Numbered from the stretch's first letter, positions 1-54,510 are shown. The stretch is 64,000 bases of DNA from Branchiostoma floridae (GCF_000003815.2 NC_049992.1:147247-211246); one strand, 5' to 3'. Notes: a model not told the origin generated them from the letters alone. Translations and numbers: made by a program.

Positions 1-450
1 TTCAGGCCAGGCAAAAAGTGTTCTGTGTTTCCTGTTAACCGACAGATCCTAGCAAAACCTGCGGACCATAGCCTTTTTGTTCTTATCGACCGTTCTGCGC
101 TAGTAATAAATAAGGGATATGCCAGTTCTTTATCTGACATCTGAGCGATGACAAAGCTCCAGAAGCATTTTGCAACATGTTCTCTTCATTTCTGTTTCAA
201 TGAATCAATAGGAAAGTTATAAAACAGATCCACCAAGCCCTTGTGCTTGTGCAATCTACATCTGCATAATGACGATACGATGTTGGAAATACCAGAGAAG
301 AAAAAATCCCTACCTACCCACCTAATTTATCCATGACCGTGATAGTAAACACCACATTCATTTTCCCATGCCTTATCAACCCCAGGTATCACAAACAGTG
401 ACACAGGATTGTTCGTTACCATGGAAACTTCATCGTGTTCTCTTTGGAAA
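1..450. other. no gene seen
   Basis: AT-rich sequence without a convincing exon, RNA gene or repeat. The only open frames are short. It leads directly into a 190-bp tandem array. Confidence 0.5.
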
Positions 451-1050
451 CGTCATGCATAATATATAAGCAATAGTGTATGCTCGTCTCCCAACAATAG
501 GAAATTACACCTGTTGGGCACAGGCAATATTGCTAATGGACTCTCTAATCACACATTTGATAATTGGTCTATGGACAGACTATATTGGTACATGTATATT
601 CTACGTTACTGTGTATTTGACAAGAGTACATAGTGACAACATCATGCGTAAATCATAAGCAATTACGTAGGATTGTCGCCCGACAATAGGACACTGCATC
701 TGTTGGGCACAGGCAATATCGCTAATGGACTCTCTAATCACACATTTGATAATTGGTTTATGAACAATGCTATATCGGTACATGTAAATTCTATGTTACT
801 GTGTATTTGACAAAAGTACATAGTGACAACATCATGCGTAAATCATAAGCAATTACGTAGGATTGTCGCCCGACAATAGGACACTGCATCTGTTGGGCAC
901 AGGCAATATCGCTAATGGACTCTCTAATCACACATTGATCATTGGTCTATGGACATACTACATCTAATTTTAGTACATGTATATTGTATGTTACCTTGTA
1001 TTGGAAGGAGTATGTTGTGTATTTGACAAAAGTACATAGTGACAAAATCA
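451..1050. repeat. 190-bp tandem repeat array, three units
   Basis: Three consecutive units start near 451, 641 and 831. They share the core CAATAGGA..TGTTGGGCACAGGC followed by GCTAATGGACTCTCTAATCA. A fourth partial unit resumes at 2658 with ATCATGCGTAAATC, on the far side of an inserted TIR element. The short ORFs on both strands here are shared between units and are repeat shadows, not genes. Confidence 0.85.
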
Positions 1051-2657
1051 TAGTCGAATGGCCAATACTCTAGAACACGATTATTTTCTGAAACAGCGAA
1101 AACGACGCAGCGCGCCTCTCCTGTGAAACAACCCTCTACTCTAATGCTAACAGAAAATTGGTTGACTGTAGGTCCATGAAATTTGGCATGCTTAAAGATC
1201 AAGCTTTGATGCTTCCAACAAATTATTGGCGTTGGTTGAATGATATTGTACGAAGTTACCCACTGAACATTACGTATTTTACGCAATGTTCATTGGCTTA
1301 TAGCAAACATGCAGCATTCATGAATATCATTAAAAATCTCCGTGCTGATTTCCAGAAACCTTACCTTTCATTTGATATATAGTTTATTGTCAGGGGAGCG
1401 CAGTACCCGAATAGTATGTTCACTCTGTTGAAGACAAGGCGCGGCGCCTCTCGCGCTCCGAACACGATTGGAACGCGTCGGTGGAGCAGAAATCATGGGA
1501 CTTGCTGTTCATCTTTGTCATGTCGACGTAGGCACGTAGAGTTCACGAACTCTCTTAAAAGTTATATGCTAATTCCCCCAAACCTTACCTTTCAATTGAT
1601 ACGTAGTTTAATGGCGATTCTAATGTTTGATTACACAACAGCAGAATACTGAAAACGTTCATTGCGTTATAAAGACGCGGCACTTGGAACCATGGAATTT
1701 CGAGGTCAAATTTGTAACGGCGTTGTAAGCACGTAGAGTTAATAAAAAATCATGAAAATTTGTGAGCTAATTTTTAGAAATTTACCATGGTTTTCATTTG
1801 AAATATAGCTTGAGTACAGGGGAACGCAGTACCCGAATAGAGATTATTAATGTCCGTTACAGAGACGAGGCTCCTCGCGCGTTCTACTTGCCAATGGTGA
1901 AACGGTCTCCAGGCAAGTAACCATGGGACTTTACTATCATCTTTGAAACGGCGTTGCATTTATGACAAATTCTTTATCCCTCTTTAAATCTGTGTGTTGG
2001 TTCTCAGAAACCTTAGCTTCAGCTTGATATATAACGTAATGTCGACTCTGGTTACTAGCATAGCACTGGCATAGAAAATGTTCACTCTGTTGAAGACCCT
2101 TCGCCCCGTACGCTCTGCCGTGGAACGAGGTCGCCCAGCCTATTTTCGACGCAGTTTTTTTTTGGGTGTTAACTCGTTGCTCGTCAAATCAACCGGGGAA
2201 CTTTGGTATCATTGCAAAGGCAATGAAATTGACTATCACATTGTGGAATTAGATAATTGGATCTAAGTGAATTGTATAACAGACAAGCACAAATAAACTG
2301 GACAAAAAATGATAATGTTTCAAAAGCCATTATGATAGTGCCAGATGTCATTGCAACGCACAAAATATGTGCATAATTGTGATGGAAAAATCCTGTAGAT
2401 ATGAAAATGTATAAACATTATGCAAGTCAAGAGTCTTTTTGTTGCACCACAGGCAGTTGTTTACACCCTTGCAAGGGGATCCGGTGACCCGGTGTGCGCC
2501 GTGTTGTAGCGTTTCATGTGATCTGTGTCGTTTAGAAAACCCCGGAAGTAGATAGTACAAATAGAAATGGCCAGCAAAAGTGTATTATGAGCCCCCGAAA
2601 GCCTGCTATGGAGGCTAGGAAGTAGACCCGAATATTCAATGCTTGGCCATTCGACTA
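1051..2657. mobile_element. 1.6-kb TIR element inserted in the 190-bp array
   Basis: The left end TAGTCGAATGGCCA is the exact inverse of the right end TGGCCATTCGACTA. Both ends are flanked by ATCA (1047-1050 and 2658-2661), and removing the element plus one ATCA restores the 190-bp repeat consensus, so ATCA looks like a 4-bp target duplication. The interior has about five degenerate subrepeats. They carry a CTTTCATTTGATATATAG-like stretch followed by GAAGACNNGGCGC-type GC-rich blocks near 1097, 1430, 1665, 1860 and 2090. No transposase frame is visible, so it is non-autonomous. The superfamily is not recognised. Confidence 0.7.
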
Positions 2658-2756
2658 ATCATGCGTAAATCATAAGCAATAACGCATGATCGTTGGTCGA
2701 CAATAGGAGATTACACCTGTTGGGCACAGGCAATATTGCTAATGGACATACATTGT
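2658..2756. repeat. partial fourth unit of the 190-bp array
   Basis: The array sequence ATCATGCGTAAATCATAAGC resumes immediately after the inserted element and runs through TGTTGGGCACAGGC and GCTAATGGAC before losing similarity. Confidence 0.75.
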
Positions 2757-2844
2757 CAATGGACCATGTCTCTAGTCACGATTTGGGCAGGGGATAGACT
2801 ATTGTGTAACTCAGAACTTAACTGCACGCAATGTGTTTCTATAA

Positions 2845-3095
2845 GTGTGGTGGGTTCTTTAACGTGCATGGGATGTGGCTCTCCCAAACACGGGACCTCC
2901 ATTTAACGTCCTATCAGAGGGACGGCCCTAGCCGAAGCTAAAGGTACTCATTTTCACCTGAGTAAAGTCGTGTAAAGTATCTTTCCCAAGGGCACAAGAT
3001 CGGTGTCATGGCGGGGTTCGCACTCCCGACCTCTCGGTCCTGTGCCTAACACGCTGCTGATGCGCCACGTGATCTCACGATGGACTGGTCCCCAT
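2845..3095 (-). repeat. tRNA-headed SINE
   Basis: On the minus strand a tRNA-like head (GAGATCACGTGGCGCATCAG for box A, then GGTCGGGAGTGCGAACCCCG for box B) is followed by a body containing the complement of CCCAAGGGCACAAGATCGG and TTAACGTCCTATC. The same body and head occur at 58985-59232. This is a pol III-derived SINE, not a functional tRNA gene. Confidence 0.65.
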
Positions 3096-3311
3096 GCCAG
3101 GTCTTGGACAGTTTTTAGTTTTTCTCAAACCAAAAATGAAAAAAAAGGACAGGAACATTTATCTTTAAACAACACTTCTTTATTAAACATCACGGACAAA
3201 TCTTAAAATTGACTTCTCAGAGCATCAGATTTCAGCCAAGCCTAACCTTCCATTCCTCATTCTCATCTTAAAACTTTGTATGACACAGACAGACACATTT
3301 TACCTTTGACA

Positions 3312-3748
3312 TTCTAAAACTAGCCTGGAATCCAGCCGTGTTGTGCTTTGGTCGCTCTGCTTCCTGTGCGAACACGTCTGGCATTCGTTACGATTGGAAC
3401 GATTGGCCCTTACGTCACTAATGAGGAGACTCATGAATATTCATATTTGTTTCTCTTTGCTGATTGGATGACCCCTGAGAGAAGAACACCAATCGCGAGG
3501 CGCTATTTCTAGCGTGATCTGTTGTTGTGATACTGAAAAGTTCGCGGGAAAGATAGTAGTAGTGTTCCGTTCGATTACAAACTGTAAACTTGGAGCTAAC
3601 AGCCAATCAGAAATCTCGCAGATAAAATCTGCGAATATTTAAATGCCGATTGTTCGAATGCTAACGAATGCCAGTCGTATTGGCAGGAAGCGTACCTCAG
3701 GGGAGCGACCAAAGCACAATATGGCTGGATTCCAGGCTATTCTAAAAC
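3312..3748. mobile_element. Mutator-like MITE with 9-bp target duplication
   Basis: The element (3321-3739) has long inverted ends that open TAGCCTGGAATCCAGCC and stay similar for about 90 bp, with mirrored GGTCGCTC and GGAAGC segments. It is flanked by the identical 9-mer TTCTAAAAC at 3312-3320 and 3740-3748. Long TIRs with a 9-bp duplication are typical of MULE-type MITEs. No coding capacity is seen. Confidence 0.7.
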
Positions 3749-4856
3749 AGCTTCAAAGTCCTCCCTTCCAGTCTCAGGCACTAAATTTAAGACAGAACGT
3801 CACCTTGGCAATTCGGGAAAGTGTCCACTGGAAGACATCTTCTACAGGATATGTAAAACTTAGCTTGATTAAATCGCGCTTATAGCGGCCAATCTTTTCC
3901 GTCAGCCCCTTGTGAGGATGGGCCAGTTACTTCTCCAGACAGAGTTGTGTTACACAGACTAAGACGTTCTACAGTGTATGCTGCTTCAAGAATGGTTGAA
4001 ACCCCAAACCACCTCCCACCTTCCAACCCACAACCACCAGCCAAGTCAACAAATATGTTACCTTTGTAGAAAGCATGTAAAATGTGAAATGAAAATTATT
4101 CAGGTAATAATCATCGTAAGACAATTAGCAACTGGGTTCCAAAGTCATATCCAGTTGCTTGAGTGCCTGCTATATGGTGACATGACAATTCTTCAGGGAG
4201 TGGGCTACTAAGACGACCCAAGAAACGATTTGAATAAGATTCAATAGTAAGACATTATTGACACATATATGTATGTATCGCAGTGGACCATCTTTAAAGC
4301 TGAGCCCTTCAATCCATAGGATTGCCACTCCTGCCACAGCCTTTACAGTTTAAAGCAAATCATGTCTTAATTCTTAACTCCTTATGGTCTTCAGCAAACC
4401 TATGCTGGCAGAGATAAATGGTCCTGCACTAAAATCTATACATTATCAGCATCAAATCAACATTTTGTATCTAATCAAGTAGGTTAAATTTATTTTGTTA
4501 CATACAACAATTCTAAAACAGACACAATTTAAGATTGATCCGGTTCACGTTATGTATCTGGAGTACAGCTGTTATATTTTTTAACCTTTCTTACCTTTTA
4601 TTTTTTTAATATGAAGACTGCTTAGATGTATGGCTTTTGGTAAAAACCCTTCCCCCTTGTTTCGCCTGCATTTTTGTTACCATTTCTTACTCTTTTCTGT
4701 CAATATCATGACTGCTTGGACATATTCAACATCAAGGTTTTTGTCAAACACCCTTTCCTTTACTACAAAGGGTGAAGAGAGAAGCGCTTGGCTCAGAAGA
4801 CAAACAAACAAACAAACAAACAATGTATTTTGATGACACAAAGTTTGCTACATTGC
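3749..4856. other. gene-free stretch downstream of the ALDH4A1 stop
   Basis: No exon is recognised. A short CAAACAAACAAA run lies at about 4799-4823. The minus-strand 3' UTR of ALDH4A1 should fall within the last few hundred bases below 4857, but I cannot place a polyadenylation site with confidence. Confidence 0.4.
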
Positions 4857-38912
<34,056 letters not shown>

Positions 38913-39486
38913 GGTGTTTCTGTAATAATTTACGGCGCAGTTTTATAACGTCACGGCTTTCCTGTTTGCAATTTTCGCGCGGGATGTCATCCGGCGATTT
39001 ATGACTATATCCTAGAACGCTACACAAAATAGTTCTGACTTTTCCAAAACCTAATTTGGCATCGTCTACTCACTCTTTCTCAAATTGATTGGAATATTGA
39101 TAAGCAAAGATCAAATAAGTAGACGATTCTGCGTGGAAAATAGACGAAATTTGTCGCAATGTGTTGATTTTATATTTCCAAAGCCTCGTCACATTTGCTA
39201 TTCACATAGTAATCCGCTGCTGAGCTTCCGGAGGTGTGTCCCTGTAAACCAATCATAGATGAGATAACAAAAGCTCGCCCTTATAAAACCAATCAGCGAT
39301 TGGATCTCATTTTTAAGAAATTTGGCGCCAAATGGACCTACCAGCTGACAGAAACCATGATGAAGAGAAATGTGTTTGTACAATGTCCTGGCTGTGTTTT
39401 TCTTTCCTTTGTAAACGGGAAAGGGGGAAAGCCTAACAACGCAGCAATGCACCCGCCATAAAATGTAGAACTGGGAAGGAGAGGCC
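38913..39486. promoter_or_regulatory. probable bidirectional promoter region
   Basis: The ATG of ALDH4A1 (minus, 38912) and the ATG of the next gene (plus, 39487) are 574 bp apart and diverge, so both promoters must lie here unless there are upstream non-coding exons. CCAAT-like motifs (AACCAATCA near 39247 and 39289) are present. No TATA box is obvious. Confidence 0.5.
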
Positions 39487-42400
39487 ATGTTTAAGAAACA
39501 TGTTCTTCTGGCGTACACGGACTTACAAGCTGCTGGGAGGTAAGAAATGGGGGTGGGGGGTTTGGGCAAGAGGTCAAGGTCAACCAAGAAGTTCTTTTGT
39601 GAACCTTGTTTTTTTACATCTGATTTCTTAAATGAGGGAGACTTTTGAAGAGGGAGGAAGAAAATTGCACACATATTTTTGATGATTCAAAAGCAAAAAT
39701 AGAAAAGAAGCAGAACATTTGCTGAAATTGTTACAAATGACAGTTGATGAAGTCATGGTGATTAAACTTGTGATGATTTCATTGCACTCTTTGGATGCTG
39801 CCTGTAAAGCTCTGCTTTTGCCTTGCCATACCGTGTGTGTGTGTGCGTGTGCACGTCTGTGTGTGTGCAACTTTGTGTGATTAGTAGTATGAGTAAGGGG
39901 TTGAAGTCTGCCATCTTTGTCTTGTTTTTCCCAAGTCGTGCCTTGTTGGGGCTGGACCCTGAGCACCACAAGTACGAGTACCGAACCCTGCCTGTACCAG
40001 AGGTCCCTGGTTTGAAGCCCGCTTGTGTGAGAGGGAGACCGTGTGCCCCCGCAGAACAAGAGTTTCAGCCACTCCAGATCCTCAACTGCAAGTACGAAGA
40101 GGTGAATCTTCCTCCAATGAGCTCTGCTTTCATTTGGAAGTTTAATTTGCTTCTAGTTGTCTTTTCAATAGCATTATAATTGATACTAGAAATTAAAGGT
40201 CTACTACGTAATATTCGAACAAAACAAAAAGTAGCTTTTCCTACTTTTTCTTTACATTGTTAGTTCAATCAACCCTATAGCATTGCGTACCAGTATTTAG
40301 GGAGAGACGCTGGGACATCATTGCACCAAATAAGCATGTATAAAAATTCAAATCTTCCAACAAACAGATGGGTTCAGGCCTGGTCACTGCCTGGCTGGTG
40401 TTCCTTATCAGCCTGGCTTCCCAGTGGGGGGCCAGTTGACAGTTTCCTTTGAGTACAGTAGTTTAAAATTTCCATCATTAATCATTGAGTGTTTTTGTCT
40501 TTGTAATTAGCCCTCACGCTAGAACTTGCAATTATCTTATCAGTGTCTGTTGCAATGCGTCCAGTTTTCAGTGGTTGTGGTGAACGCCGTGGTGGGAGGG
40601 GGCGTGTGCCACCATGTGGTGAGCCGACTCCTGGACGAGTGTCTGAGGAGCGGAGTGGAGAAGATAACGGCCGTGGCGGCGCTGCACTTCCCACACCCAG
40701 GGGAACTGCTGTATGAGACCAGCTTCTTCACACAGCCAGGTCTGAACCTTCTGATAGAACGGATTTAACCAGATTTTTAGATAATTTTCAGTAATACTAA
40801 AGATAGGGATTGCTGAAGAACCAATATTGGATTTATTTGTGTTCTGGTACAGCACTTCCCACACACAGGGGAACTGCTGTATTTTACCACCTTCAACTAG
40901 GTCTCAGCATTCTGACTGAAACTTGAGCTATGAAAGGGACTAGATACTGGGGGTTTATGGAAAACCCTGGGCTGGCTAGCACGGCTACCCTCTCTGGCCC
41001 CAGGCTTTTCCGTAAATCCTTCTTCACACAGCTAGGTCTGAGCCATCTCATGATTTTCAATTAATGGAAGATAGGATTAAAGTTTCTGAATTTTCAATGT
41101 GATATTTGTTTCCTTTTAATAGGACTAGAGTTCTGTTAACGGTTAAGTGACCAGAAATGGGTTTGTGTATTTCGAGCACTGTTATCATTATCATCATGGT
41201 ACAAAAATATTATAATTGATCACATTGTCCTCCTTCCCCTACAGTGACCTCTGCCCCTGCCCTCCCTGATGACCTGCAGGTCAGTGACCCCATCCTGAAC
41301 CTCCTGGTGCAGTTCCTCCTAGTTGACTCCCTCCCCACAACCTTCCTGGTGGTTCCAGGTCACAAGGCCACGGCAGGGGCAGCCACTGTTGCAGATGGGT
41401 CCCTGGCTGTAAGTAGGGAGGGATGGATGGATGGATGGATGAATGGATTGAGGGAGAGAGGCAGGGAGGGAGGGATGGAGGGAGGGATGCATGGATGGAT
41501 AAAGGGATAGGGCATGCAGGGATAAGGCTGGAGGGATGGATGGACAGGAGGATGGATGGGTGGATGGGTTGATAGATGGATGGATGGATTAATGGATGGA
41601 TGGATAAATGGATGGATGGATGGATGGATGAGGCATGGATGGATGGAAGGATGGATTGATGGATGGATGGGTAGATCTTGGATGAAGGATCAATGGATAG
41701 AGGGATAGGAGTATTGATTGCATCACACCAAAGAACTGGACACACAATGCTTTCCTTAAGTTAAATGAATAAGTCCTAAGGATTAGATAAAATGACTGAA
41801 TTAATGAATGAAAATTGTTCCATATTTCAGAACATCTCATTGCTCCAAGACACACTGACGAGCATCACAGGCCTGCGGTTCAGTGGAGACATCAGCTGTT
41901 CTCTGGTAAGTGTGCGAAGGAACCTGCTATTCCAAAATAAACTATCACCTCTTGTTGCTTGTTCTGTCAGTTTTTTAGTATCACTACAAGCAACTCAGGG
42001 AAAACACCAAAGATGTTACTGTCAGCCACAATTGTGTATTTTTAAGTGAAAACAGTGCAAACACAATCACATTTTGTTTAGCACAATTTTATTTTAAACT
42101 CAGGTAGCACAGTACACAACCTGAAATGTTGTAGATGGAACACCACTTTTCTCTCATCTACGTGCATAAACTTTTTGTATTTATTTCTTGATACAAACGT
42201 AAATAGTTACATGTAACTGAAAGATAATGGTTAGATAGCTGATTTGAACCAAGTAAGGGACCGTACGGCATTTAGCGAGGGGGGAGGGCCGGTCGCCAGG
42301 GGGGGGAGGGCCAAGCAAAAAAATATTTTGCCAGGGGGAGGGCCTAGCAAAATTTTTGTTACTTGGGGGGAGGGCCAAGCAATATGTCCCTGGCCTTAAA

Positions 42401-43955
42401 ATCCAAGAAACGACGTTTCAGAGGGTCAAGATTTCAAAATTTTTCTGGACCTCTGCAAGGGATCGCCCGAGGTTGGCGCTCGGGACACAGTGAAAATGCG
42501 AAAGGGAGCTCGAGGGGGCGTGGCTTATGCATGACGCCCTCGAAAACCTTCTTCACGTACAGAAATGTTATTAAACTCTAGATTAGTCTGCCAGCAAAAT
42601 TTACCCGTCTTATTGCCCTCAAAATGTAAGAAATGGCGTTTCAGAGCTCGAGGGTAAATATTTGCAAATTTCCCTGGATCCCTTTTGACGTGACCGGCCT
42701 CGCGCCTTTGATGACCGACATCGTGATAATGTGTTTGGGGGGGATTTAATTTTGTATTTCTAAATTGAAATGCTATTAAAGTTAGCTTTGTTTGTCAGCA
42801 AAATATCTCCTCAAACTGAAGGAAATAGCTTTTAAGAGGGTCAAGATTTCAAAATTCTCCCGGACCTACCTTGCGATTCTTCGTGCCTTTGGCGCCGAAC
42901 ATGGTGTTCGGAACGTCGTTCTCAAAAACTTTTTTTTTAATAGAAATGTCATCTAACCAGCAAATTTTCCCATAAAAAAGCAATGCAGGAAATCGTGGCA
43001 AAAAAAGCGTCGCATTTCTAAAAGATTTCCTGCAAGTCTGCAGTCTCACGCCCGCCGGCAGCTAGAGAGAGGCGACCGGTCTTACCCCTCCGTGGCAAAA
43101 TCAGCGTCACGCGTCAGCGCCCCCCTCACCACTACAGTTTTGGAAGTCGAATCGTGCTGTCGTTTTGGTTTTCATTTTTCCCCCCGATTTACCGTAAGTT
43201 ATTACCACCACAGAAACAAGAAAAAGTTTCCGTCAAGCCGCTCAGGCCCGCGAGCTTGCAATACGTAAATTTAGGGAGCGGGGCGCGCGTCGCTTCGTGG
43301 CGCAAATCTACTAGAAATCCAGGTACAAATGCTTTTTAGGTGTTGTTTTGATATCAAAACAATGAAATAGCTTCTATAAAGCAAATATTTATGCCTCTAT
43401 GAAGCAGATATTTATCCCTCTATTAAGCAGATATTTTGAGCCATTCTGTTTTCCTTTTTTTACTAGGGGTGAGAGATCTGCTTCTCGATGAAAATCATGA
43501 AAAAGTATGACGCAAAGCACATTTCCAAATGCGGGAGCGCAGTGTTTTATTGGCGTCTTGAATATTTTTTTTCAAAGTTGATAGGAGGGGGGAGGGCCAA
43601 GCAAAAATATTTTGTCTTGGGGGGAGGGCCTAGCAAAAAAAAAATTACCTGGGGGGAGGGCCATGCAAAAATTTTTTGACCCGACCCTCTGGCGACCGGC
43701 CCTCCCCCCTCACTAAACGCCGTACGGTCCCTAATAACTGGGAAGTGGGGCAACCTGAAATGTTGAATTGGCACAACTACACAATGTAGGCTTTTGACTC
43801 AGGTAGCTGCCTGAGCAACCTGGCTGACAAAAGTGTTTCGAGCACTGTGAAAATGTGATTTTTTTGTAAACCTTACATGTGTATCTGCTTCTCTACAGTT
43901 GTACAAGGGAACCAACAATCCCCAAGAAGTTATGGTCGACCTCATCTACATGTAG
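39487..43955 (+). CDS. conserved-looking protein of unknown function, six exons
   Basis: Exons 39487-39539, 39936-40101, 40565-40739, 41245-41408, 41831-41905 and 43899-43955 join in phase with GT/AG boundaries to about 229 residues ending DLIYM-stop. The ATG has a fair context (GAGGCCATG). The protein starts [12 protein letters not shown] and has hydrophobic strand/helix-like blocks ([43 protein letters not shown]) and a Pro-rich loop. I see no signal peptide, catalytic motif or known domain. The alternation of buried strands with a C-terminal helical region vaguely recalls proteasome-assembly-chaperone folds, but that is only a guess. It is divergent from ALDH4A1 and could share its promoter. 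An upstream 5' exon cannot be excluded. Confidence 0.75.
41415..41700. repeat. (GGAT)n tetranucleotide microsatellite
   Basis: Imperfect GGATGGATGGAT tract with AGGGAGGG interruptions, starting a few bases after a splice donor of the six-exon gene. Confidence 0.9.
42254..43734. mobile_element. 1.5-kb PIF/Harbinger-like MITE in the last intron
   Basis: The element 42257-43731 begins GGGACCGTACGGC and ends GCCGTACGGTCCC. TAA at 42254-42256 and at 43732-43734 looks like the target duplication. The ends extend into arms of about 130 bp made of G-rich GGGGGGAGGGCC motifs alternating with AGCAAAAATATTTT. The interior has three degenerate units of about 210 bp (AAGAAACGACGTTTCAGAGG; AAGAAATGGCGTTTCAGAG; AAGGAAATAGCTTTTAAGAG). 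No transposase is present. The 3-bp TWA-type duplication and GG terminus point to PIF/Harbinger. Confidence 0.7.
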
Positions 43956-45459
43956 CAGCGCCCCCATCCTGTTTGCTGAAGAAGTGCAGCTGGTAACACT
44001 ATACAGTGCTTTGATTTAAGCTATTAGGCTGTATACAGTGTTCTGAATACATTTATTCAAATCCTATTTTAAAAGATTGACATTTTGTGAGCATAATTTT
44101 ATGACAAATAGATGAAACTACATCTTTTACATTTTGCAATGGCGACAAGAAACTACTTGACATATTTGTGGAAACTGGCTTCAACAACTTAAGAGCCCTT
44201 ACAGACCAACACAAATACCACTTCAGAGTGCTCAGCAACTCGAACACTTTTAGCTCTGCAAACAGGTCAAACACTTTGTTAAGACTAGCACAGAGAAAAG
44301 TGTTGGAGTCAATCGATCAGGGTGGCATGGTTTTCAGTATCATCATTTAGTTGGTGTTTGTTGTCTGGGATAAGTCCACCCTCTCTACCCTAGCCGGGTA
44401 ACCATGCTATCGGGTGCTCACCGTTATCTCTATGATGCTGTGATTGTAGCCAGCCTGTCCAGTTAATTAGCGCAGGACGGGGGAATTTTTACGTGGTTGG
44501 ATTAGGTTTCCTCGTGCCATACATATAAGAGATAATACATGTAAGATCTCTTAGTTCTTGAGACTCTTTATGCAATTAGCCAACGGGCATGATTTTTTAG
44601 ATAAACAACTCTCTATAATACATATATAAAAAACACTACAGTAACAGTCAAATATGCAATGAGTGTGCTGACACTGAATACAATATAGTGAGTAATCTCT
44701 TTGGTGACATCTTTGTTTTCTGCTTACAGAAAACGTACAGACTCTTTGCTGACAAAGAATCACAATGAGTGCACTTCCACAAAATGTGCTGTTTGTTAAT
44801 GTACAGTATTTTTAGTATACAGGATAAACATTACTATTGAACTTGAGCCTGTGTTTACACAATCTCTCGCTGGCTGGGGTTGATGACCCCCTCCCCTAGG
44901 GTGGCTGCAATTGTACAGCCGGCCACCAGGGGTGCGATTTTAGTCAGGCTACTATTGAACTTAAGTTTAACTGTAATATCCAACTCAAGAGTTTTTGACT
45001 GAACATCACCAGTCTTTGTCAAGGAATGAACAATCCACTGCTGTCGTGACGTCACATTATGCAGCTAGAACACGTGACTAAGTAAGCAGTGGATCATAGG
45101 TTGCAGGAAGTCTATGGCGCCTCTGTTCAGTCTGTCTCTGTTCTGGGATGGTTGTAAAGCTCTGTTCAGTTGAAAATTTGGGTGAGTTCAATGCTTGTGT
45201 TGGATTTTACAGTTAAACTAGTTCAATAATGACTTCTACTAACACAGATGAACTTTCAAGACATTACTGCCAAACATATGAGTATTGGTCCGGTATTCAA
45301 GTATTGCTGAGCATCTTAACACTTACTACAAGTGACTTCTGAAAACTCAGTATAAGTCTCACAACTTTGGCAACATCGTATTAGTTTTCTGCTTACTGGA
45401 GACATAATAAACAGCATTTAGCCTCTTGTTTGGACAGATTTCAATAGATACTACTTTAC
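43956..45459. other. 3' flank of the six-exon gene, no further exon seen
   Basis: Contains the 3' UTR of the upstream gene and otherwise unremarkable sequence. Short ORFs are not supported by splice context or motifs. Confidence 0.4.
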
Positions 45460-45741
45460 TTATTTGTCTTCTTTGTCCCTGGAGAGAACATCAAACTCTA
45501 CTTTTGCAAAAACACCTACAGTGCGCTTGAGGTCAAACATCGATTGTCCAGTCGTTATATCACGGGTTGGAGGGGCAGATACACCAGGCGTTCCAAGATG
45601 CTGGCGCCCAATTGCACATCCGCATGCCTTTCCGATCCCAACAACCTTTCCTGTAAAATGGTGCAGGAATCCGTCAATAGTTTTGCCAGGTTGGTGATAC
45701 TCATTTAGTAAAGATTTCACCAGCAAAACTGTCAATACCAA
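45460..45741 (-). other. orphan open frame, possible terminal exon
   Basis: A minus-strand frame of 93 codons. After an acceptor-like CCATTTTACAG it reads KVVGIGKACGCAIGRQHLG, then TPGVSAPPTRDITTG and ends FDVLSRDKEDK-stop. It lies just downstream of the Link-domain exon on the same strand, where a terminal exon is expected, but it does not resemble the second half of a Link domain. It could be the C-terminus of that gene, an exon of another gene, or a relic. Confidence 0.25.
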
Positions 45742-45772
45742 TTTTCAGTGGGCTGTCTGTCATAGACTACTT

Positions 45773-45966
45773 TAGTATACAGGCTCCACAGGTAGCTGGA
45801 AAAATAGTAGAAATTGGCAAAATCGACAGATAAAATGCCAGAGGTGTTAGCTGACCTAGACAAACTGTATCCCTAGCTACATTGTAGCTAACTCATCTGG
45901 CAAGTTATCTGACTATTTGGACAGTTTCTACTTTTATTCCAGCGACCTGTGGAGCCTGGTATACTA
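45773..45966. mobile_element. small foldback element (TAGTATAC termini)
   Basis: TAGTATACAGGCTCCACAGG at the left is mirrored by CCTGTGGAGCCTGGTATACTA at the right, with inner GTAGAAA and TTTCTAC also inverted. Confidence 0.7.
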
Positions 45967-46101
45967 TTTCTGCCACCTTCCAAAGGACTGATTGAGCTGA
46001 ATCAGCAAAAAATAGTCATAATGAGGGGAGCTACTAGAGAGTTTGGTACCGCATTCTTCACACTGCAGCAGTGACACCTATACTGCAGTCCTCATCAACA
46101 T

Positions 46102-46190
46102 TAGCCTCATATCCAGCCATATTGTAATTGTACCTCTCCGCAGCGGACAGAGGAGACTCGGGAGCTATAATACCGCTGGATACCAGGCTA
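46102..46190. mobile_element. 89-bp foldback related to the 3321-3739 MITE
   Basis: The left TAGCCTCATATCCAGCC and right GCTGGATACCAGGCTA are near-inverse and resemble the TAGCCTGGAATCCAGCC termini of the Mutator-like MITE at the start of the window. No clear target duplication is seen. Confidence 0.55.
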
Positions 46191-46492
46191 CTGCAGCACA
46201 GTCATTTTCATGATAAAGTTTTGACTAAATATTGTACTTTTGTGGACAAACACTGTTGTGACCTGTACTTAGCCCGGTGTGGCAAAAATGTGCAATAAAG
46301 GTCTTCATTCTATATGTCCTCTTAAATGGACTACAGGAAGAATAGATTTTGCGAGTATATTGTTAAGTCTAATGGAAATCATAATATATTTATTCAGATA
46401 TAACAGGTTTGTCAAAGGCTGAATTGCGTGGGAAACTTTACAGAGTCATTAAAATCGCCAATAGTTATAGTAAATCAAAACAAACAACTGAC

Positions 46493-54510
<8,018 letters not shown>

